NCBI GenBank assembly: GCA_905235225.1
Contig: CAJOKE010000004.1
Span: 1 to 58,607, forward strand
Reading direction: 5' to 3'
DNA: 58,607 nt
DNA from: Paludibacteraceae bacterium
GTDB lineage: Bacteria; Bacteroidota; Bacteroidia; Bacteroidales; Paludibacteraceae
Positions 44,706 through 55,521 of the stretch are shown here, one piece after another. Numbering within the stretch: position 1 is the stretch's first letter; each line of letters opens with the position of its first letter. The notes under the pieces are model-generated. The model was not told the DNA's origin and ran no database searches. It was given only the letters and a program-made list of their open reading frames with translations. The position numbers were made by a program, and so were the translations under genes.

Positions 44706-45143
44706 CTAAGCGTTAAGCCAAGAGACGAAATATCTGACTCCGGCGATGGAAAGCGCAGTCCCCAATCCGGGATAGAATCCGGCAAAGAACTCAACGGGCA
44801 TACCCGGAATGAATTTGAGGCTGATACCCAATCCCATCATGAAAAATATAAGGATATAACCGTGCAAGTCCAAGAAGGCAAAGAGTGATTTTTTGCGTTC
44901 AGGGAATGTGAGGATACGTTCGGTATATCGTTTGACGAAGTTATTGAACATCAACGAGAAAGAGACAGCAACGGCTACAGCGATGAGTGCCAGCCACCAA
45001 ACGCGCCCGGGATGGTCGGCGTTCACCTTCATCAACGATTGTATGCCGGTAACGAGTATTTTAATACCCGGTGCGAGCCAGCACAAGACTTGCATAAGCA
45101 AGAGATGTTTCCGGTTGACGGGAAGTATGCGGTCAGTATTCAT
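44706..45143 (-). CDS. Small integral membrane protein, unknown function
   Basis: 145 residues with four predicted membrane helices (about 15-35, 48-66, 90-108, 118-138), a basic loop after helix 2 (KRYTERILTFPERKKS) and no recognised family. Its promoter at 45301-45331 faces away from the outer-membrane gene at 45405 and shares an inverted repeat with that gene's promoter. Confidence 0.7.
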   Translation of the reverse strand: MNTDRILPVNRKHLLLMQVLCWLAPGIKILVTGIQSLMKVNADHPGRVWWLALIAVAVAVSFSLMFNNFVKRYTERILTFPERKKSLFAFLDLHGYILIFFMMGLGISLKFIPGMPVEFFAGFYPGLGTALSIAGVRYFVSWLNA

Positions 45144-45300
45144 AAGTGTATATGTTTGTGATATGTAATCCGATTATTGCGCGGTGTTTTTATTCTTGCG
45201 CGGAGAACCATTGACAAATACAGCTTTCATTTATGTAACGGGGTTGGTTGTCCGGGAAGCCGAAGGCAACGCGACATCCTTCGGACATGGAATTTTGCTG

Positions 45301-45331
45301 CAAAGGTAGTTTATTTTTGCCAAATATGCAA
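45301..45331 (-). promoter_or_regulatory. Promoter of the small membrane protein gene
   Basis: Minus strand TTGC (45331-45328), 19-bp spacer, TACCTTTG (45308-45301). The -33 box lies within the left arm of an 11-bp inverted repeat (45324-45334 with 45346-45356). Confidence 0.65.
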
Positions 45332-45348
45332 ATATATTAGACATTTAT

Positions 45349-45380
45349 TTGCATATATCAAAAAATAATAGTACTTTTGC
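45349..45380 (+). promoter_or_regulatory. Promoter of the OM protein-rubrerythrin-TonB receptor-mutS operon
   Basis: TTGC 45349-45352, 20-bp spacer, TACTTTTG 45373-45380. Its -33 box is in the right arm of the inverted repeat ATATGCAAATA...TATTTGCATAT (arms 11 bp, spacer 11 bp), so both divergent promoters could be sensed by one dimeric regulator. Confidence 0.7.
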
Positions 45381-45404
45381 AACGAAATTTAAAAAAGGAC
45401 TGTT

Positions 45405-46232
45405 ATGAAAAAAGAATGTTTAGTAATCTTGATGGTGTTGATCGCCTGTGTGGTACGCGGTCAGGATGACCATATAGCGGACGGCTTATCCTCTGTAGCG
45501 ACGATAGCGGGTGAGGCACAGGATGTTACGCCCCAAGACACGGCAACCGAAGTGAAAGCCGCCGCAGCCGTGCCGTTGTGGAAACAGAAGTTGTATTACG
45601 GATATAACTTCGACATCTATTTTCACAATGACACCCGTTCGAACTGGAAGGAGAACGGCTGGTCGATCAGGCTAATGCCGGAGATCGGTTGGCGTTTGCA
45701 GGAACGGGTTTATATAGGTGTGCGTCTCGGCGGCAGTTATCAAAACACAGCAACGACGTATAGTTTTGACCTTGAAGACGGCAACCAGTTGTCGCATGAG
45801 TTGCGTATTCACCAAGGTTCGTGGGATGTGACCCCTTATGCGCGTTATCGTCTGAAAACGCTCTTCAACGACAAGGTAGGCATATGGCTTGAGGCGCATG
45901 CTTTTGTAGGCATGGAGTTCCCAAGCGTGGTCAAAGGTGATGTTTCCGGCACAGACTATGATGGTCTGAAGTACAGTTGCACCTACGGTTTACAAGTGTC
46001 ACCGGTCATAACCTATCAGTTCAGCAAGAAGAGGTCATTCCAGATATTTTTCTCGATTCTGAGTTTAGGATACAGCGGCACGACCTTCTTCTATCACAAT
46101 GAGGAGGAAGGAAACTACCATGAATATACAAACGATGTGATTATTTTTTCCGGCAAGCTGCGCAACCTGATAGCCAACCAGTTCACGCCCGGTTTGTACG
46201 GATTGAAGTTCGGCATTCAGAAGAGTTTTTAA
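45405..46232 (+). CDS. Outer-membrane beta-barrel protein
   Basis: 275 residues. Signal peptide MKKECLVILMVLIACVVRG, a polar A/T-rich linker, then alternating strands (LYYGYNFDIYFHNDTRSNW, WSIRLMPEIGWRLQERVYIG) ending GLKFGIQKSF with a terminal phenylalanine, as expected for barrel insertion. Similar in size to OmpW or porin-like barrels; no family assigned. Confidence 0.7.
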   Translation: MKKECLVILMVLIACVVRGQDDHIADGLSSVATIAGEAQDVTPQDTATEVKAAAAVPLWKQKLYYGYNFDIYFHNDTRSNWKENGWSIRLMPEIGWRLQERVYIGVRLGGSYQNTATTYSFDLEDGNQLSHELRIHQGSWDVTPYARYRLKTLFNDKVGIWLEAHAFVGMEFPSVVKGDVSGTDYDGLKYSCTYGLQVSPVITYQFSKKRSFQIFFSILSLGYSGTTFFYHNEEEGNYHEYTNDVIIFSGKLRNLIANQFTPGLYGLKFGIQKSF

Positions 46233-46258
46233 TTATATAACCATTTATTTATTGAATT

Positions 46259-46807
46259 ATGAAAAAGAAATTTATTTGTCCGATTTGCGGATTTGTGTAT
46301 GAAGGAGAAACAGCTCCTGAACGTTGCCCCCAATGCAAACAAGTTGTTGAATGGAATGTAGCAGACGAGAACGCCCCACTGGCATTTGCCGTAGAGCATG
46401 TATTAGGCATAGCGAAAGGTACAGACGAAGAGATGATCAAGGACCTGAACGCACAGTTCATGGGAGAAGCAACGGAAGTGGGCATGTATCTTGCCATGAG
46501 CCGTCAGGCACATCGCGAAGGTTATCCGGAGATAGGTGAGGCATTCCACCGCTACGCCATGGAAGAAGCGGAGCATGCCGCCCGTTTTGCGGAGATGTTA
46601 GGTGAAATCGTATGGGACACCAAGACGAACCTTGAGAAGCGTGCCATGGCAGAATGCGGAGCCTGTGAGGAGAAACAGCGCATAGCAAGCCGCGCCAAAG
46701 CGATGAACTGGGATGCTATTCATGACAATGTCCATGAGATGGCGCGTGACGAAGCTCGTCATGGCAAAGGATTTGAAGGTTTATTAAACCGTTATTTCAA
46801 AAAATAA
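46259..46807 (+). CDS. Rubrerythrin (rubredoxin domain at the N-terminus)
   Basis: 182 residues. N-terminal rubredoxin-like iron site CPICG (residues 7-11) and CPQC (24-27), then a ferritin-like four-helix domain with diiron ligands in [27 protein letters not shown] and [12 protein letters not shown]. The domain order is that of reverse rubrerythrins/NADH peroxidases, which reduce hydrogen peroxide in anaerobes. It sits between an OM protein and a TonB receptor in one operon. Confidence 0.93.
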   Translation: MKKKFICPICGFVYEGETAPERCPQCKQVVEWNVADENAPLAFAVEHVLGIAKGTDEEMIKDLNAQFMGEATEVGMYLAMSRQAHREGYPEIGEAFHRYAMEEAEHAARFAEMLGEIVWDTKTNLEKRAMAECGACEEKQRIASRAKAMNWDAIHDNVHEMARDEARHGKGFEGLLNRYFKK

Positions 46808-46812
46808 AACCG

Positions 46813-49356
46813 TTGTTTACACTACGTAACTTACGTGGTTGGTTACTCGTTGCCTTCATGTATTTGACGGCAACGAGTTTGTATGCACGTTCCATGCGTG
46901 TATATGGCTATGTGACGGACATTGACAACCGCGGCATAGAGTTGGTGAACGTAACCGCCCAAGGTGTTCAGGGAGTTATTCAAGGTACCACCACCAACAA
47001 GAACGGATACTATTCGCTAATCATAGAGGGCGGGAAATCCGTGGTCGGGAGTGTGGATGAGAGCGAGGTGGAGCTGATATTCTCGATGGTGGGATATGTG
47101 ACTACAAAGCAGCGTATAGTCGGTCAGCAGGATGTGCTAAATATCAATGTGACGCTACCGACAGATGAGCAGTGGATAGAGGAAGTGGAGGTGCGCGGAA
47201 TCAAACGCACAAGCGGTTCGATGGATCAGATTGATGCGGGAACGACGCGCCTCATGCCTGATGCGACGGGCGGATCGATAGAGAGCATTCTTATTACTTT
47301 TTCCGGAGTCAACCAGAACAACGAGCTGAGCAGCCAGTACAATGTACGTGGCGGTACGTTCGATGAAAATGAGGTGTATGTCAATGGGATTGAGGTACAC
47401 CGCCCATTGCTCATACGGAGCGGTCAGCAAGAAGGGTTGAGTTTTGTCAATCCGGAAATGGTGAAGAATGTGTCCTTTTCGGCAGGCGGTTATGATGCGC
47501 AGTACGGGGACAAGATGTCCAGCGTGTTAGATATAAGTTACAAGCGTCCGGACCGATTTGAAGGAAGTGTGAGTGCCAGTCTGTTAGGTGCAAGCGTTTA
47601 TGTCGGTCACGGTGACAGTGCTTTTGCGCAGATGCACGGCATACGTTACAAGACCTCGCGCTACATGCTGGGTGCCATGCCGACGAGCGGCAATTACCAA
47701 CCGAACTTTGTGGATTATCAGACCTACATGAACTGGCGGGTCGGCAAGAACGCGCGTCACGGCAAGTGGGATATGTCGTTCATGGGCAACGTGAGTCTGA
47801 ACAATTACCGTTTCCGCCCCGATTCGCTGACAGAGAATTTCGGCAGCTATGACAATGCAAAGAAACTGTCGATTTGGTATGAGGGGCAGGAAAAAGACCG
47901 TTTTCTGACGGCTTTTGCAGCCTTATCGGCGAAAGGGACGTTCGGCGGAGACAAACTGCTGAGCAGCCGTCACAAAGTGACAGTCGGTTTTGACCTGAGC
48001 GGTTTTTATACCTCCGAACGTGAGACGTTTGACATAACGGGCGAGTATGCGTTGGAAGATGCGCAGATGGATGACGGGACGGGCAGCGAGAGCCGGTCAA
48101 ACGATGTGAACGAAGTCCAGAACGTGCGGGCGTTAGGAACCGGAGTGTATCATGAGCATGTACGCAACAGTCTTTCGGCAGGTGTGGTGACGCTATCGCA
48201 CCACGGCGAATGGCAGCGCGGTCAGAATACCCTTAAATGGGGAATCAGCGGACAGGCAGAACTGATCCGCGACCATATTAACGAATGGGAGTGGCGTGAC
48301 TCGGCAGGCTATTCATTGCCGGATAACAGCGATGCGATGGAGTTGTACTATTCCATGCGCGGTGAAAGCCGGATGAATTCAGCGCGAGTACAGGCATATA
48401 TACAGAACACCTATCGCTGGAATTTGGAGCGATGCCGTGTGCTACTGACAGTGGGCGGACGGTTGAACTGGTGGTCATTTACCAATGAGGTGCTGCCCAG
48501 TCCGCGTGCCGCCGTAGAGTTTATTCCCGGCTGGAAACGTGATGTCAGTTTCCGTTTGGCAACGGGTTTATATTATCAGGCACCGTTTTACAAAGAATTG
48601 CGGGACACTCTGACGGATGCCAACGGTGTGACCCGCATTCACCTCAACGACCGGATACGCGCACAGCGGTCCGTTCATGCCGTGGCAGGAGTGGACTATT
48701 ATTTCCGCGCATGGGGCAGACCGTTCAAGTTTTCAACAGAGTTGTACTATAAGTATATGGACAGGCTGGAGAGCTACACGGTGGACAACGTGCGTGTGCG
48801 CTATTCAGGTGCAAATGACGCATACGGATATGCAGCGGGAGTGGATTTGAAGTTGTATGGCGAGTTGGTTCCCGGTGCAGATTCATGGATTAGTTTTTCG
48901 GCGATGTCCGCCCGGCAGCGTTTGTTGGACCATCCTGATTGGGGGTGGCTGCCTTTGCCGCAAGAACAGCGTTATTCGTTTTCGATGCTGTTCCAAGATT
49001 ACTTCCCGCGTTTGCCGCAGCTGATATTTCACATCAAGTTCATCTGGAACGACGGCCTACCCTTCTCTTCTCCCCGTAATTTGCAGACGATGAAGAGTTT
49101 CCGCACCTCGCCGTACCGCCGGTTGGATATAGGCGCGACATATGCCTTCAACGCCAAAACGGCAAAGTTCATGCGCCGTGAGAGTGCCAAACACATTGCC
49201 CAGTGGGCATTGCAGTTTGAGGTGTTCAATCTGGTTGATTGGAAGAATGTCAATTCGTATTTCTGGGCAAGTGACGCGGTCGGCAACCAATGGGCAAGCC
49301 CGAACTACTTGACGGGGAGAATGTTTAACTTTAAGATTACGGTAGATTTCAAATAA
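46813..49356 (+). CDS. TonB-dependent receptor with carboxypeptidase-like N-terminal domain
   Basis: 847 residues from TTG 46813. Signal peptide ending SLYA (about 25), a carboxypeptidase-D-regulatory-like domain at about 28-115 ([20 protein letters not shown]), plug at about 125-240 ([17 protein letters not shown]), then a 22-strand-sized barrel ending FKITVDFK. Imports a ligand across the outer membrane using TonB energy; no SusD partner is adjacent, so an iron-type or other small ligand is as likely as a glycan. Confidence 0.9.
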   Translation: MFTLRNLRGWLLVAFMYLTATSLYARSMRVYGYVTDIDNRGIELVNVTAQGVQGVIQGTTTNKNGYYSLIIEGGKSVVGSVDESEVELIFSMVGYVTTKQRIVGQQDVLNINVTLPTDEQWIEEVEVRGIKRTSGSMDQIDAGTTRLMPDATGGSIESILITFSGVNQNNELSSQYNVRGGTFDENEVYVNGIEVHRPLLIRSGQQEGLSFVNPEMVKNVSFSAGGYDAQYGDKMSSVLDISYKRPDRFEGSVSASLLGASVYVGHGDSAFAQMHGIRYKTSRYMLGAMPTSGNYQPNFVDYQTYMNWRVGKNARHGKWDMSFMGNVSLNNYRFRPDSLTENFGSYDNAKKLSIWYEGQEKDRFLTAFAALSAKGTFGGDKLLSSRHKVTVGFDLSGFYTSERETFDITGEYALEDAQMDDGTGSESRSNDVNEVQNVRALGTGVYHEHVRNSLSAGVVTLSHHGEWQRGQNTLKWGISGQAELIRDHINEWEWRDSAGYSLPDNSDAMELYYSMRGESRMNSARVQAYIQNTYRWNLERCRVLLTVGGRLNWWSFTNEVLPSPRAAVEFIPGWKRDVSFRLATGLYYQAPFYKELRDTLTDANGVTRIHLNDRIRAQRSVHAVAGVDYYFRAWGRPFKFSTELYYKYMDRLESYTVDNVRVRYSGANDAYGYAAGVDLKLYGELVPGADSWISFSAMSARQRLLDHPDWGWLPLPQEQRYSFSMLFQDYFPRLPQLIFHIKFIWNDGLPFSSPRNLQTMKSFRTSPYRRLDIGATYAFNAKTAKFMRRESAKHIAQWALQFEVFNLVDWKNVNSYFWASDAVGNQWASPNYLTGRMFNFKITVDFK

Positions 49357-49364
49357 TACGACTT

Positions 49365-52013
49365 ATGGCGAAAGAGAGTTTGGAAACACCGATGATGAAG
49401 CAGTTCAGGGACATCAAGGCACAATATCCGGATGCGTTGCTGCTGTTCCGTTGCGGTGATTTTTACGAGACCTATTGTGAGGACGCCGTCCGTGCGTCAA
49501 AGGAACTGAACATCACGCTAACGCACCGGAACAATTCAGGAACGGCGGCGTCCATTGAGATGGCGGGCTTCCCGTTTCATGCGTTAGACACCTATTTGCC
49601 GAAGTTGGTACGTGCAGGTTTGCGTGTCGCCATTTGTGACCAGTTGGAGGATCCCAAGCTAACCAAGAAACTCGTGAAGCGGGGTCTGACGGAGCTGGTG
49701 ACTCCCGGTGTCAGTTACTCGGATACAACTTTGCAGCAGAAGGAGAATAATTTTGTGGCATGCGTGCATTTTGCCAAGACCGCAGTCGGTGTTGCGTTCC
49801 TTGACATCAGCACAGGTGAGTTCCTTGTGGCACAAGGCGAGACGGACTACGTGGACAAACTGCTGGTGAATTTTGCTCCGAAAGAAGTGTTATACTTGCG
49901 CGGCAAGAGGGATGTGTTTGAGAGTGCGTTCGGAAATCGATATTTTACCTTTGAACTGGATGACTGGACGATGACAGCGGATGCGGCGAATGACCGTCTG
50001 AAGAAACAATTCGGGACATCCAATCTCAAGGGATTCGGTGTGGACAGCCTGCCCTACGGTGTCATAGCGGCAGGTGCCGTATTGTATTATCTGGACATGA
50101 CACAACACCTTCAGACAGGACACATCCGTCATTTAAGCCGCATAGAGGAAGACCGTTTTGTATGGCTGGACCGTTTTACGATCCGTAACCTTGAACTGCT
50201 GGGCGGACAGACAGAAGACAGCCTGACACTGATAAAGGTGATAGACCGCACCCGCACGCCGATGGGCAGCCGCATGCTGCGCCGCTGGGTGACCTTCCCG
50301 CTGAAGTCTGTGCGCTCCATCCGAAACCGCCAGAGTGTAGTGGAGCATCTGTTCAAATATCCCGAAGCCCGTGAGGTTCTAAGTACCCAGTTGGAGCGTA
50401 TCCAAGACATGGAACGCCTTGTGAGCAAGGTTGCTACCGGGCGTATCGGTCCGCGTGACTTGCGCCAGTTGGGATATGCGTTAGAGACGATGGCACCAAT
50501 CAAGGCATTATGCGAGCAGGCGGCGGATAATACGTTCCTGCAACTGTTAGGACAACAACTGACGCTATGCGAGCAAATGCGCGACAGGATATTGCATGAC
50601 CTTGTGCCGGAACCGCCGGTCGCCGTGGGCAAAGGAACGATCTTTGTGAACGGAGTGGACGGTGAATTGGATGAACTGCGGGATATCCAGAATAACGGGC
50701 GAAAGTACCTGCAGGATTTGCAGCAACGCGAGATAGAACGAACGGGCATACAAAGTCTGAAGATCGGGTTCAATAACGTATTCGGCTACTATTTAGAGGT
50801 GCGTAATACATACAAGGAGCAAGTGCCACAGGAGTGGATTCGCAAGCAGACGCTTGTCAATGCCGAGCGATATATTACGGATGAACTCAAGCAGTATGAG
50901 GAGAAAATCATGACTGCCGAAGAGAAAATCGGAATCATAGAGAACAGGTTATACACCGAGTTGCTGATTGCGCTGACGGAATACGTGCCTGCCATGCAGC
51001 AGGATGCCAATGTGGTAGGTCAGTTGGATTGTCTGCTTAGTTTTGCGGATGTGGCGCGTGCCAATAAATATGTATGTCCGGAAGTCAACGACAGCCTTGT
51101 AATAGACATTCATCAAGGGCGTCATCCTGTCATAGAGCAGCAGTTGCCAATCGGCGAGGAATATGTTGCAAACGATGTGCTATTAGACAATAACGGACAG
51201 CAGATTATCATTCTGACCGGTCCGAACATGGCAGGTAAATCGGCGTTACTGCGGCAGACGGCTTTGATTGTGCTGTTGGCGCAAATAGGTTCGTTTGTAC
51301 CCGCAGAAAGCGCGTCCATCGGCGTAGTGGACAAAATCTTTACGCGCGTCGGAGCAAGTGATAATATTTCACTGGGCGAATCCACATTCATGGTTGAAAT
51401 GAACGAGGCGGCTGCCATCCTGAATAACTTAAGCGAGCGAAGCCTTGTCCTGTTCGATGAGTTGGGACGCGGTACAAGCACATACGACGGCATATCCATC
51501 GCGTGGGCGATTGTGGAGTATATCCATGAGCAACGCGGACATGCCAAGACACTCTTTGCCACCCATTATCACGAATTGAACGAGATGGAGAAGTCGCTCG
51601 CGCGCGTACGTAATTATAATGTGAGTGTTCGCGAAGTGAACGGCAAGGTGATTTTCCTGCGCAAACTGGTGCGTGGCGGGTCGGAGCATAGTTTCGGAAT
51701 TCATGTGGCGAAGCTGGCAGGAATGCCGACATCCATTGTCGAGCGCGCCAACCAAGTGCTGGCAGGTTTGGAAAAAGCGTCTGCAAGCACACAAATTGCC
51801 AATTCGGGACCGCAAGCACCCAAGCAGATGAAGGAACCGTTAAGACAGATGGGTGAACACAGAGAAGGCATGCAGTTGAGTTTCTTTCAGTTAGATGATC
51901 CTGTATTGGAACAAGTGCGTGACGAAGTGGCACAGTTGGATATTAACAACCTTACGCCGCTTGAGGCACTGAACAAACTGAGTGAAATCCGAAAACTGGT
52001 AACGAATAAATAG
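49365..52013 (+). CDS. mutS: DNA mismatch repair protein MutS
   Basis: 882 residues. Mismatch-reading F33-Y34-E35 in [11 protein letters not shown], connector and lever domains, ATPase with Walker A GPNMAGKS at 619-626, Walker B/D-loop in [12 protein letters not shown], and the composite-site ATHYHEL. Recognises mispairs and recruits MutL. Starts 9 bp after the TonB receptor; ends at a strong terminator shared with the convergent HAD gene. Confidence 0.97.
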   Translation: MAKESLETPMMKQFRDIKAQYPDALLLFRCGDFYETYCEDAVRASKELNITLTHRNNSGTAASIEMAGFPFHALDTYLPKLVRAGLRVAICDQLEDPKLTKKLVKRGLTELVTPGVSYSDTTLQQKENNFVACVHFAKTAVGVAFLDISTGEFLVAQGETDYVDKLLVNFAPKEVLYLRGKRDVFESAFGNRYFTFELDDWTMTADAANDRLKKQFGTSNLKGFGVDSLPYGVIAAGAVLYYLDMTQHLQTGHIRHLSRIEEDRFVWLDRFTIRNLELLGGQTEDSLTLIKVIDRTRTPMGSRMLRRWVTFPLKSVRSIRNRQSVVEHLFKYPEAREVLSTQLERIQDMERLVSKVATGRIGPRDLRQLGYALETMAPIKALCEQAADNTFLQLLGQQLTLCEQMRDRILHDLVPEPPVAVGKGTIFVNGVDGELDELRDIQNNGRKYLQDLQQREIERTGIQSLKIGFNNVFGYYLEVRNTYKEQVPQEWIRKQTLVNAERYITDELKQYEEKIMTAEEKIGIIENRLYTELLIALTEYVPAMQQDANVVGQLDCLLSFADVARANKYVCPEVNDSLVIDIHQGRHPVIEQQLPIGEEYVANDVLLDNNGQQIIILTGPNMAGKSALLRQTALIVLLAQIGSFVPAESASIGVVDKIFTRVGASDNISLGESTFMVEMNEAAAILNNLSERSLVLFDELGRGTSTYDGISIAWAIVEYIHEQRGHAKTLFATHYHELNEMEKSLARVRNYNVSVREVNGKVIFLRKLVRGGSEHSFGIHVAKLAGMPTSIVERANQVLAGLEKASASTQIANSGPQAPKQMKEPLRQMGEHREGMQLSFFQLDDPVLEQVRDEVAQLDINNLTPLEALNKLSEIRKLVTNK

Positions 52014-52016
52014 AAA

Positions 52017-52045
52017 AAGTCCGGCGTTAAATGCCGGACTTTTTT
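52017..52045 (+). terminator. Bidirectional terminator between mutS and HAD genes
   Basis: Perfect 9-bp stem AAGTCCGGC / GCCGGACTT around GTTAAAT, with T runs on both strands. It starts 4 bp after the mutS stop. The stop codon of the minus-strand HAD gene lies in the loop and its last codons form one arm. Confidence 0.92.
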
Positions 52046-52689
52046 AACCACTCAAGCAAAGCAACCATCGAAGGGAACACTTGGTCAGCCCCTTCATTCC
52101 AAAGGGCTATATCCGCCAGCGGACCGGTATTAACAGCAATCGTATATAATCCGGCGGCTTTGGCAGAACGTACCCCCAATGGTGCATTTTCAATGACACA
52201 GCATTCGATTTTGGGCTGTTTGGACCGATCCCACGCCATAAGATACGGTTCGGGGTCTGGCTTTCCGTGCGTCACATCGAACGCGGTAATCATCTGACTT
52301 CGGTCAAAGAACGGACCAATCTTAGTGTTCAGATTATCCAGTAGCGAGGCTTGCGCACTGCCTGTGACCACCCAAATCTGCTTTTTGTTCTTTTTGAGAT
52401 AACGCAGTACTTCAACAACACCCTCTACAGGCTGAATGTCACCCATTTTACGGAACTCATCGGCTTTTTGCTCATAGATTTCCCATATCTCATCTTCGGT
52501 TGCCTCGCGGTTCTCGTACTGCAAAATTGCTTCATGAATAACATCCTGCCCGGTTCGACCTTCGTTGATGAAACAGTCTTCCTCGGTGAAGTCGATGCCG
52601 TGCGCCTGCATAACCTTTGCCCAAGCCTTTGCGTGCTTGGGCATTGAGTCATACAATACGCCGTCCTGATCAAAAAAGAATACTTTCAC
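52027..52689 (-). CDS. HAD hydrolase (beta-phosphoglucomutase/phosphatase type)
   Basis: 220 residues. FFDQDGVLYDS with D7 and D9 as nucleophile and acid, cap domain at 15-90, VVTGSAQ (motif II), K in THGKPDPEPY and the terminal acid motif VIENAPLGVRSAKAAG. The VIENAPLG form is frequent in beta-phosphoglucomutase-like enzymes. Substrate unknown. Third gene after porQ and DUF4301. Confidence 0.87.
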   Translation of the reverse strand: MKVFFFDQDGVLYDSMPKHAKAWAKVMQAHGIDFTEEDCFINEGRTGQDVIHEAILQYENREATEDEIWEIYEQKADEFRKMGDIQPVEGVVEVLRYLKKNKKQIWVVTGSAQASLLDNLNTKIGPFFDRSQMITAFDVTHGKPDPEPYLMAWDRSKQPKIECCVIENAPLGVRSAKAAGLYTIAVNTGPLADIALWNEGADQVFPSMVALLEWLKKSGI

Positions 52690-52701
52690 AATATATGATG
52701 C

Positions 52702-54036
52702 TTATGATTGGTGCTGCTCGCGCAACAGATCATTAACAGTTTTAACGGGGTTGAACGTAGAGATGGGTACTTCGACGAAAATCGTGTTCCAACGGCTCAT
52801 AGCACCATTCCAAAGTCCGGGCAGTTCGAGAGCCAGCAGTTCTTTGCCGTCCTTGGATTTCTGTGAGATAAAGCCGGTCTTCGGATCCACGTACTTGGGC
52901 AGGTCGAAAGGTTTCCCTTCGTAGTCGCGTATAGCGCAGACAAGATCAACGGGATTGAAGTGTGTGGCAGTAGCCATGAGACTTTTGTCCTCGATTTGGC
53001 TGGATTCAAGTATCTGCTTGGATATGCTGCCATCCGCTTCGCGTACAAGGAAGGGACCTCCGCCGGGTTCGCCGGTGTTCTTTACCACACCGCAAACACG
53101 GATAGGACGATTGAGCCGCGCACGTTCCTCGTCAGTGAGGTTGCCGTTGCGTAGCAGATCAAACACACGCTTTTGCTCGGTAACCAAAACGCCGGCAAGG
53201 ATTTGTTTGTAACGAACGGTATCTTTCTTACGATTGTCAGGAACGACATTGTCAATATTCTTAATGAAGACAATATCGGCATCCTGTTGGTTGAGGTTTT
53301 CAATCAATGCACCGTGTCCGCCCGGGCGGAAAAGCAGTTTGCCGTCTGCCGTACGGAAAGGCGTGCCATCAGGATTAGCGGCAATGGTGTCGGTGGAAGG
53401 CATCTGCTCCGAAAAAGAGACCTCATACTTGACACCATACTTCGCCTCAAACTTCTGCAGGTTGTCGGCTATATGCTGTCTGAAAAGCGGCAGATGCTCA
53501 TGCGAGACGGTAAAGTGAATATGAGTAGCACCTGTCAATGCGCCTTCCGCCAAATGCTCTAATGCCGGTGTGCGTGCGCCATCGCGGTATTTATGGAAAA
53601 GGAGCAGTCCCTTAGGCAATTTGCCGTATGCCATGTCTTCCAATAGGAAGCGAACAGCTTCCTGTCCCGACTTACCGGCAAGTTGGTCGCCGAAGGCGAA
53701 TTTGTCTATATTAGCGAGGAACTCCTTGATAAACGGGGTCTCGATGCCGTTGTCGAGGTATTCGAACAGGTTCTTGAACATCCGGCTGGCTGCCCCTGAC
53801 GCCGGTACAAACTTCAGAATCTTGTGGTTGTCCTTGCAATATTCTTCCCACGCAGCGATGTACTGCTCTTGTTCCACCTTCTTGGGTGCAAGAATACCGT
53901 TTTTAACAGAAGCGGCGGCTACAATGTCAAGACTCGGAAAGCCGGTGCGGAAACATTGTAATTGCTGAGTGGCTTTCTCAACAGAGATTCCGCGTTGAGC
54001 CAATTGCTCTAAATCTGATTGTGTAAACATGGTCAT
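52702..54036 (-). CDS. DUF4301 family protein
   Basis: 444 residues, no signal peptide. Matches DUF4301 of Bacteroidetes: FVPASGAASRMFKNLFEYLD near the N-terminus, RPGGHGALIENLN, IVFIKNIDNVVPD and RVCGVVKNTGEPGGGPF. The GASRMFK and GGHGAL patterns suggest a nucleotide- or sugar-phosphate-binding enzyme related to nucleotidyltransferases, but no reaction is known to me. Two ATGs, two codons apart, can serve as start. 15 bp downstream of porQ. Confidence 0.85.
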   Translation of the reverse strand: MTMFTQSDLEQLAQRGISVEKATQQLQCFRTGFPSLDIVAAASVKNGILAPKKVEQEQYIAAWEEYCKDNHKILKFVPASGAASRMFKNLFEYLDNGIETPFIKEFLANIDKFAFGDQLAGKSGQEAVRFLLEDMAYGKLPKGLLLFHKYRDGARTPALEHLAEGALTGATHIHFTVSHEHLPLFRQHIADNLQKFEAKYGVKYEVSFSEQMPSTDTIAANPDGTPFRTADGKLLFRPGGHGALIENLNQQDADIVFIKNIDNVVPDNRKKDTVRYKQILAGVLVTEQKRVFDLLRNGNLTDEERARLNRPIRVCGVVKNTGEPGGGPFLVREADGSISKQILESSQIEDKSLMATATHFNPVDLVCAIRDYEGKPFDLPKYVDPKTGFISQKSKDGKELLALELPGLWNGAMSRWNTIFVEVPISTFNPVKTVNDLLREQHQS

Positions 54037-54051
54037 AATAAATTTAAGTGT

Positions 54052-55125
54052 TTATTTTAGCATTTTGTTAATGTCGAGAGATAGCGAGACCTGATAAGTA
54101 AAATGGCTTTTTGTCGCTTGGGTAAGTGCAAATCCCAAGCGGAACTTGTAAATCCGCACACCTGCTCCGATAGCCAGACCCGCCATAGCAGCATGGTCTT
54201 TGAGGTTCATTTCCGCACGGCGGCGGTGATTGTAACTCAGCGTTAGGTAAAAACGCTCGCTCTTAGGAACCACATCGATAAAAAAGATGGTATGTCTGAA
54301 CAGCATGTCCGCCCACCCGATCTCCGTCTTTTCATCAGCTAAAAGGTTCGTATGTTCATAGCCCAAATTCCACTGCTGCATATTATGGATGGTCAATCCC
54401 AACCGCAGTGGCGCGTGCTTGAAACGGTAATTCAGACCTATCTGCAGGTTAAGGGGCAGCATTTCACGAACCTGACCGCCTTCGTCGGAGTAGAAACCTT
54501 TCAATTGCCAGCCGATATTCTGCAGACTCAGTCCGACTTGCAGCGTACTGTCCTTTGTCTGGAAATGCGCGCCGACATCGGCTCCGAGTGCGAAAGCGGA
54601 GTAAGACTCATAGAACGAGATGACCGGTTTGAGTGTCACCCCTACCGAGAAATGCGGTCCCAGTTGCCGGGCGTACATGAGGTCGATTAGTATATCTTTG
54701 GCTCCGAACGTTCCGCCTGTCAAGTTGCCGTCCGCATCGGCATATTTCATCTTGCCGTAATCCAAAAAGTGAATCCCCGCCGCAAAATAATTCGGTTTGT
54801 CCGGCTCATCGGGGTGGCGTTCAATGGCAGAACGCCCGAAATTATGGCCGTACAGCACGCTGCCGAACATCGTACCGGGGAGATAATAAGCATAGTTGAG
54901 TTGCAGCACTTTGTCGGTCATCGTTCCCAACAGAGCCGGGTTGCACATCGACATGGAAATATCGCCATCGCGCACGCTCACATTAGTACCGCCCAACGCA
55001 TTAAGGCGGGATGATACAGGCAAATCCAGAAAAGCGAAAGCACTTGTCCCGCTACCCAAATACTGCGCCGCCATGTTGACAGTGCATAACATCAAAAGAA
55101 CGACTATTTTCAGCCTTCTGCCCAT
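54052..55125 (-). CDS. porQ: Type IX secretion system protein PorQ
   Basis: 357 residues. Signal peptide MGRRLKIVVLLMLCTVNMAA, then the PorQ layout: GSGTSAFAFLDLPVSSRLNA, GGTNVSVRDGDISMSMCNPA, HNFGRSAIERHPD, GIHFLDYGKMKYADA and a final barrel strand. PorQ is an outer-membrane barrel of the FadL/PorV group and, with PorU, PorV and PorZ, forms the attachment complex that cleaves sorting signals and fixes cargo at the surface. An in-frame extension to 55164 translates the promoter. ATG 55125 is only about 9 nt from the -7 box, so the message is almost leaderless. Confidence 0.88.
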   Translation of the reverse strand: MGRRLKIVVLLMLCTVNMAAQYLGSGTSAFAFLDLPVSSRLNALGGTNVSVRDGDISMSMCNPALLGTMTDKVLQLNYAYYLPGTMFGSVLYGHNFGRSAIERHPDEPDKPNYFAAGIHFLDYGKMKYADADGNLTGGTFGAKDILIDLMYARQLGPHFSVGVTLKPVISFYESYSAFALGADVGAHFQTKDSTLQVGLSLQNIGWQLKGFYSDEGGQVREMLPLNLQIGLNYRFKHAPLRLGLTIHNMQQWNLGYEHTNLLADEKTEIGWADMLFRHTIFFIDVVPKSERFYLTLSYNHRRRAEMNLKDHAAMAGLAIGAGVRIYKFRLGFALTQATKSHFTYQVSLSLDINKMLK

Positions 55126-55133
55126 ACTGCCCG

Positions 55134-55164
55134 CAAAATTACAACAAAAATTGCACATATGCAA
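55134..55164 (-). promoter_or_regulatory. Shared palindromic promoter (family B, copy 2)
   Basis: Minus strand TTGC (55164-55161), 19-bp spacer, TAATTTTG (55141-55134), with TTGCATATGTGCAA (55164-55151) over the -33 element. It matches the promoter of the operon at 35140 in core and in upstream sequence. Confidence 0.8.
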
Positions 55165-55386
55165 GGATTCATGTGATTTTTAGCAAAAAATAGAATGTAT
55201 TCTATTTATTGTCAGTGAAGAGGCGGAAGAAATTTTGGACATTTATAGTGACCTTTTACAACCAAAACTTCCGAAAGTTTAGGGGCGCATTCGGTATTTT
55301 TCAAACACCTGCCACTTACCTGCCACTTACCTGCTACTTACCCGTCTCAAATATACTAATAATTCCGAAAGTTTTAAGAATCCGAA
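55134..55386 (-). repeat. Dispersed promoter module, family B, copy 2
   Basis: Reverse-orientation copy of 34814-35115: the AAACTTTCGGAA repeats at both sides of three 11-bp units (GGTAAGTGGCA type, 55342-55310), GGTTGTAAAAGGTCAC, then GAATACATTCTATTTTT and the promoter. The variable middle is shorter. With the repeats and terminator at 55457-55521 it accounts for most of the 55126-55516 gap; 55387-55456 shows nothing recognisable. Confidence 0.88.
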
Positions 55387-55456
55387 TCAGTAATGTTTGT
55401 CTGTTTTTTGTAGTCATAGCACAAGAAGTCGGTCGTTAAGAGTTCTCCATAACGAA

Positions 55457-55482
55457 AGCAAGTGACATTTCTGCCACTTGCT
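55457..55482 (-). terminator. Hairpin after the LRR gene
   Basis: Perfect 8-bp stem AGCAAGTG / CACTTGCT with a 10-nt loop, 35 bp beyond the LRR stop. The T run after it is weak (GCTTTCG), so it may be a processing hairpin instead of a strong terminator. Confidence 0.5.
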
Positions 55483-55488
55483 CATCGT

Positions 55489-55521
55489 ATAGGGTTACTA
55501 TACCCTTATTATACCCTTACT
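55489..55521. repeat. 11-bp tandem repeat, 3 copies (ATACCCTTATT type)
   Basis: Two close units (ATACCCTTATT, ATACCCTTACT) and one degenerate unit before them (ATAGGGTTACT). The last unit includes the stop codon region of the LRR gene. Confidence 0.6.
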
